Origin: Lachnospiraceae bacterium
GTDB lineage: Bacteria > Bacillota_A > Clostridia > Lachnospirales > Lachnospiraceae
DNA length: 64,000 nt
NCBI GenBank assembly: GCA_024683935.1
Contig: JAIKXV010000123.1
Location: 70,997-134,996, forward strand
Direction of reading: 5' to 3'
Positions 61,005 to 64,000 of the stretch are shown piece after piece. Both the position numbers and the translations under genes were made by a program. Numbering within the stretch: position 1 is the stretch's first letter; the number at the start of each line of letters is the position of its first letter. The notes beneath the pieces are model-generated. The model was not told the origin of the DNA and ran no database searches. It saw only the letters and a list, made by a program, of their open reading frames with translations.

Positions 61005-64000
61005 AAGCTATCTTCCTTTTGTTTTCAGGCATGATCAGTATCACCAGACACAGCAGCAGGCTTATTATTGAAATGATGATAAGCCACAGTCTGTTGCTGC
61101 TCTTCTTTATGGCCGGAGGCGGCGTGTAGCTGTCGTCTCCGCTGCTGCCGGAATCCATATTGATAGTCGCCATCTGCTCCGCGGTCTTCTCGGTAAGGGC
61201 GTCTCCCCTTACGATAACCGTGTATTCCGAAGCATGTGTGAATTCAAAGCTGGTATCTCCCTTGGATCCCACCTCCGAAGACTCCACGAATTCGAGGCTG
61301 TTCGCATCCTCATTGTAGTAGTAGAGATTTGCGAACATTCCGCTCTTGTCCTCGCCCACGTTCATCTTCAGGATCGCGGTGAAACCGAATTCACCGTCAT
61401 GATCCAGTGTGAGATTCGTATGCGGATACACATCCGCTATCTCATTTATGAGCTTTGAAGGAATGGCCTTGGTATTGGTCTTTACTCCCAAATTGATGTC
61501 ATCTGAAACATCACCGGTGAAGGACATTCCGTTTATCGTCCAGGATACGTCATCCATATCGAAGCTGACTGTTACGTCCCTGTCCTTTATGGATGCGAGC
61601 ATTGCCTTCGGAACCACGGATCCGCCGTTCATATCAACAGTTATCTGAGCCGGGGCATTGGCTTTATCCGATTCACCCTCTATCTTCTCCCATCCGGCGG
61701 TCTCTTCCCTGCCGATCAGGATTCCTTCAGATGCATCCTCTATGTAAGGAACCTTGTCCTTTACTTCCTCTTCCGCTTCCGGTTCTTCCTCTTCCTTATT
61801 CGCTTCGGCTCCGGCCTTTACCCTGTCTTCCACAGTGTTCTTGCCGTCTCCGGATCCGCTGCCGCCTTTTCCTCCGTCAGCGCCGCCTCCGGCTCCTCCG
61901 CCTGCCGCGCCTCCGGCTGCGCCGCCTGCAGCTGCAGTGCTTCCCGATGATCCGCCCTTTGCGGCATCTGCTGCGGCCTTTGCCTCTGCGGACTTCGCTT
62001 CCTTGGTGGTGATCTTAACTTCCTTTATGGAGCTTAAGTTTCCGCACTTATCCTCTATTACGGCGTAACCGACATAAGCGGTCTGGGCTGTGAGACCCGT
62101 AACCTTGAACTTGCCGTTCTCATTCTTAAGGCCAGCGCTCTTTACATCCTCTGCCTTTTCCGGAGCCTTATCGCTCTTTTTCTTTGTGAGGAGATAATAA
62201 TACTTAACCCCGCTCTCGCTGTCGGAACCGGTCACCTCTACCGATGCCTCGGTGTCCTTCGGTTCTGCCTTGGCCTTTGTTACCTTGGGTTTCTTCTTGT
62301 CGTACCAGATACCCTGACTGGAAACATAGGTGGCGTTTCCGGCCAGATCCGTTACCTTCGCATATACGAAATTCAGCTTGTTCTCTGTAAGCTCCACCTT
62401 GGAGTCAACGCTGTAATCATTCCACTTGTCCTTGGCAGCGCTTGTAAGGGAGCTCTCCGAAGTGTAGCAGTCCTTGCTGATAAAGTAATACATGGGACCT
62501 ATGCCCGAACCGCCGGATTCGTCCGTTCCCTTTATCGTAAAGGTCTTGGATTCATTCACATAGTCCTTGATATTTTTCTTGGTCTGGAGTTTTTCCCAGC
62601 TCTTGCCGTTAAGCTTCAGGGTGGCTTTGGGTGCCGTCGCATCAAAGTTTACGGGTCCTACCGTCTTCTTGATAACCTTGCCGTCGGCGGTCTTGAAGAA
62701 GAGCTCCTTGCTCTGGTTCTTTCCCGTACCCTTCCAGGTGTACTTCGATGAATACTGACCTGCGGCAGCGTCAGCTACCGTATAGTTTGCAGCAGAAATA
62801 TCAACCTGGCCGGGATACCAGTCCTTTTTATCCGAACTGCCGTTGTAGAGGGGCAGTACCTCGCCATTGTACTGGATGATGGAGAAGGTTCCAGCCAGCT
62901 TCTTGCCTTTATAATTGCCCATTCCAACTACATAGACCTTTGCAGAGTTAACTCCAACTTCTGTATTATTATCATAATCCAGAAAATAGTCCTGTCCGAA
63001 TTGTAAATTAACTGTTTGAGAATTAACCGTATCTGTTACGCTTTTTACCTCCTGTTCAGGCCGGTGTTCTCTTCCATCATAGTAATACGTGCCAGGCTCA
63101 AATACTATCGTAGCATCAGCAATACTTTTTGACCTAATCGTAAAGGTTTTATATGCATTTATATCTTCACCACCAGTATGCCTGATTAGTTTACAATGAG
63201 CCGCATAAACACCAGCCTCAAGCACATTAGGAGCAGTTGAAATATTTGTAGTATTGATCGGAATTTCATATTCAATATTAGTTATATCAGTGTTTGTAAT
63301 ATTACTATCTATTATATAATTCCCATTTTCATCCTGATTAGCTACAAATTTGTGGAAAGAAACTTCCATAGTATACGATGTATCGCTGGGAACTATAGGA
63401 TATTGTGTAACCCCCATATCCGTAAAATCAAAATTAGTCCATTTTGTATAAATTGCTCTGCCGTCATATTCCCACTCTGTTATAGCTAACTCAAACCCAT
63501 AATGGGGTACAACTGCATACGTTGAAAAATGCGTTCCGCTTACTGTAGCCTCATCCCCATCCACTTCCACATCAAGGCTTTCAGCACTGCTCAGGTCATC
63601 ATCGAAGTGGAAGACCTTTATTTCCCCACTGCCTTCCGTATCAATGCCCGAGAAAGTGACTTTCGGTTCCCCGTTCTCGAGGTTGGGCTGTATCTCGTTG
63701 CCGTCTTTATCGAGGATAGTGATATCAAAGGACTGGGTTTCAAGACCTGCTCCGCTTTCACTGTCGATATTCAGTTCGTCGCTGATTACTTCTTCTATCT
63801 TTTCCTTGTCGGCAGCTGTAACTCTGCGCACTTTAAGCACTGCTCCGGCGGGGAATACGCCCTCGGGAGCTTCAACAGATATCTTTACTCCTCCGATAAT
63901 GGAGAACTGACCGAATTCGGGACTTTCATCCTCTTCCTCAGTGGCTTCGGTGCTGCTTTCCGCAGCATCTTCTGCAGCCACTATTGTAACCGTGATCTCG
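61003..64000 (-). CDS. Large surface-anchored multidomain protein (5' end beyond window)
   Basis: At least 998 residues; the frame is open to the window edge, so the true start lies outside and GTG 63981 is not a credible start. Near the visible N-terminus is a ZU5-like stretch (GGVKISVEAPEGVFPAGAVL). Then come Ig/MBG-like repeats (NSAKVYVVGMGNYKGKKLAG), bacterial Ig-like units with GTDESGGSGIG, a fibronectin III-like unit, a Gly/Ala-rich linker and a strand-rich domain. It ends in a membrane helix and basic tail (LWLIIISIISLLLCLVILIM, then PENKRKIA) without LPxTG. It is probably a cell-surface adhesin or sensor. Co-transcription with the CIS operon is possible, but a promoter lies between. 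Confidence 0.75.
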   Translation of the reverse strand, partial: EITVTIVAAEDAAESSTEATEEEDESPEFGQFSIIGGVKISVEAPEGVFPAGAVLKVRRVTAADKEKIEEVISDELNIDSESGAGLETQSFDITILDKDGNEIQPNLENGEPKVTFSGIDTEGSGEIKVFHFDDDLSSAESLDVEVDGDEATVSGTHFSTYAVVPHYGFELAITEWEYDGRAIYTKWTNFDFTDMGVTQYPIVPSDTSYTMEVSFHKFVANQDENGNYIIDSNITNTDITNIEYEIPINTTNISTAPNVLEAGVYAAHCKLIRHTGGEDINAYKTFTIRSKSIADATIVFEPGTYYYDGREHRPEQEVKSVTDTVNSQTVNLQFGQDYFLDYDNNTEVGVNSAKVYVVGMGNYKGKKLAGTFSIIQYNGEVLPLYNGSSDKKDWYPGQVDISAANYTVADAAAGQYSSKYTWKGTGKNQSKELFFKTADGKVIKKTVGPVNFDATAPKATLKLNGKSWEKLQTKKNIKDYVNESKTFTIKGTDESGGSGIGPMYYFISKDCYTSESSLTSAAKDKWNDYSVDSKVELTENKLNFVYAKVTDLAGNATYVSSQGIWYDKKKPKVTKAKAEPKDTEASVEVTGSDSESGVKYYYLLTKKKSDKAPEKAEDVKSAGLKNENGKFKVTGLTAQTAYVGYAVIEDKCGNLSSIKEVKITTKEAKSAEAKAAADAAKGGSSGSTAAAGGAAGGAAGGGAGGGADGGKGGSGSGDGKNTVEDRVKAGAEANKEEEEPEAEEEVKDKVPYIEDASEGILIGREETAGWEKIEGESDKANAPAQITVDMNGGSVVPKAMLASIKDRDVTVSFDMDDVSWTINGMSFTGDVSDDINLGVKTNTKAIPSKLINEIADVYPHTNLTLDHDGEFGFTAILKMNVGEDKSGMFANLYYYNEDANSLEFVESSEVGSKGDTSFEFTHASEYTVIVRGDALTEKTAEQMATINMDSGSSGDDSYTPPPAIKKSSNRLWLIIISIISLLLCLVILIMPENKRKIA

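Overview
The window reads as chromosome from a low-to-mid GC Gram-positive anaerobe of the Clostridia, most likely a Lachnospiraceae relative. Pointers are strong AGGAGG-type ribosome sites, a CmpB-like membrane protein, an EAL/PAS protein, a dicarboxylate symporter with a fused ATPase-like head, and an RsbU/SpoIIE-type membrane phosphatase. No rRNA, tRNA, CRISPR, transposase, integrase, capsid, portal or terminase gene was seen. Almost every gene lies on the minus strand; the exception is a plus-strand block at 20.2-24.3 kb.

Region 1 (0-9.4 kb) is housekeeping and accessory: a decaying UbiB/ABC1 kinase gene and a decaying HdeD/DUF308 gene, both with in-frame TGA codons, an ABCG-like ATPase/permease pair, a CmpB-like protein, a lipoprotein, an EAL protein and a symporter. 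Region 2 (9.4-20.2 kb) lies between two copies of a structured intergenic repeat. It holds an unrecognised 1202-residue charged protein, a GNAT acetyltransferase, a PreA-like flavoenzyme, a CPA1 antiporter, a ClC exchanger and a HAMP-PP2C phosphatase. Region 3 (20.2-24.3 kb, plus strand) holds two reading frames that join through a run of ten A residues into one putative 1115-residue protein, followed by a small acidic protein that could be its chaperone.

Region 4 (24.3-64 kb, minus strand) is a contractile injection system (CIS) locus of about 30 tightly packed genes transcribed leftwards. Its structural genes are a sheath, two tube-type proteins, two CIS-tube/LysM-like adaptors, a spike split into gp27-like and gp5-like genes, a gp25 homologue, two baseplate J-type wedge proteins, a P2-I-like tail protein, a PAAR-like DUF4280 tip, a DUF4255 terminator and a tape-measure candidate. 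Two AAA+ ATPases end the operon.

What sets this locus apart is its non-phage part. Upstream of the sheath lie a TolC-like helical protein with a signal peptide, a 904-residue membrane-anchored protein with an EF-hand, a MORN-repeat membrane protein, a four-helix membrane receptor ending in a catalytically dead adenylate-cyclase-like domain plus TPR, and a membrane pseudokinase candidate. Between the baseplate and the ATPases lie a STAS protein, an FtsE-like ATPase without FtsX, a membrane HATPase lacking a histidine phosphoacceptor, and a membrane SH3b protein. I infer a contractile device anchored to, and gated by, the envelope of a monoderm cell, with a partner-switching or second-messenger-like input. 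The two large proteins to its left are candidate cargo. That model is inference; family assignments come from motifs and memory, not from searches.
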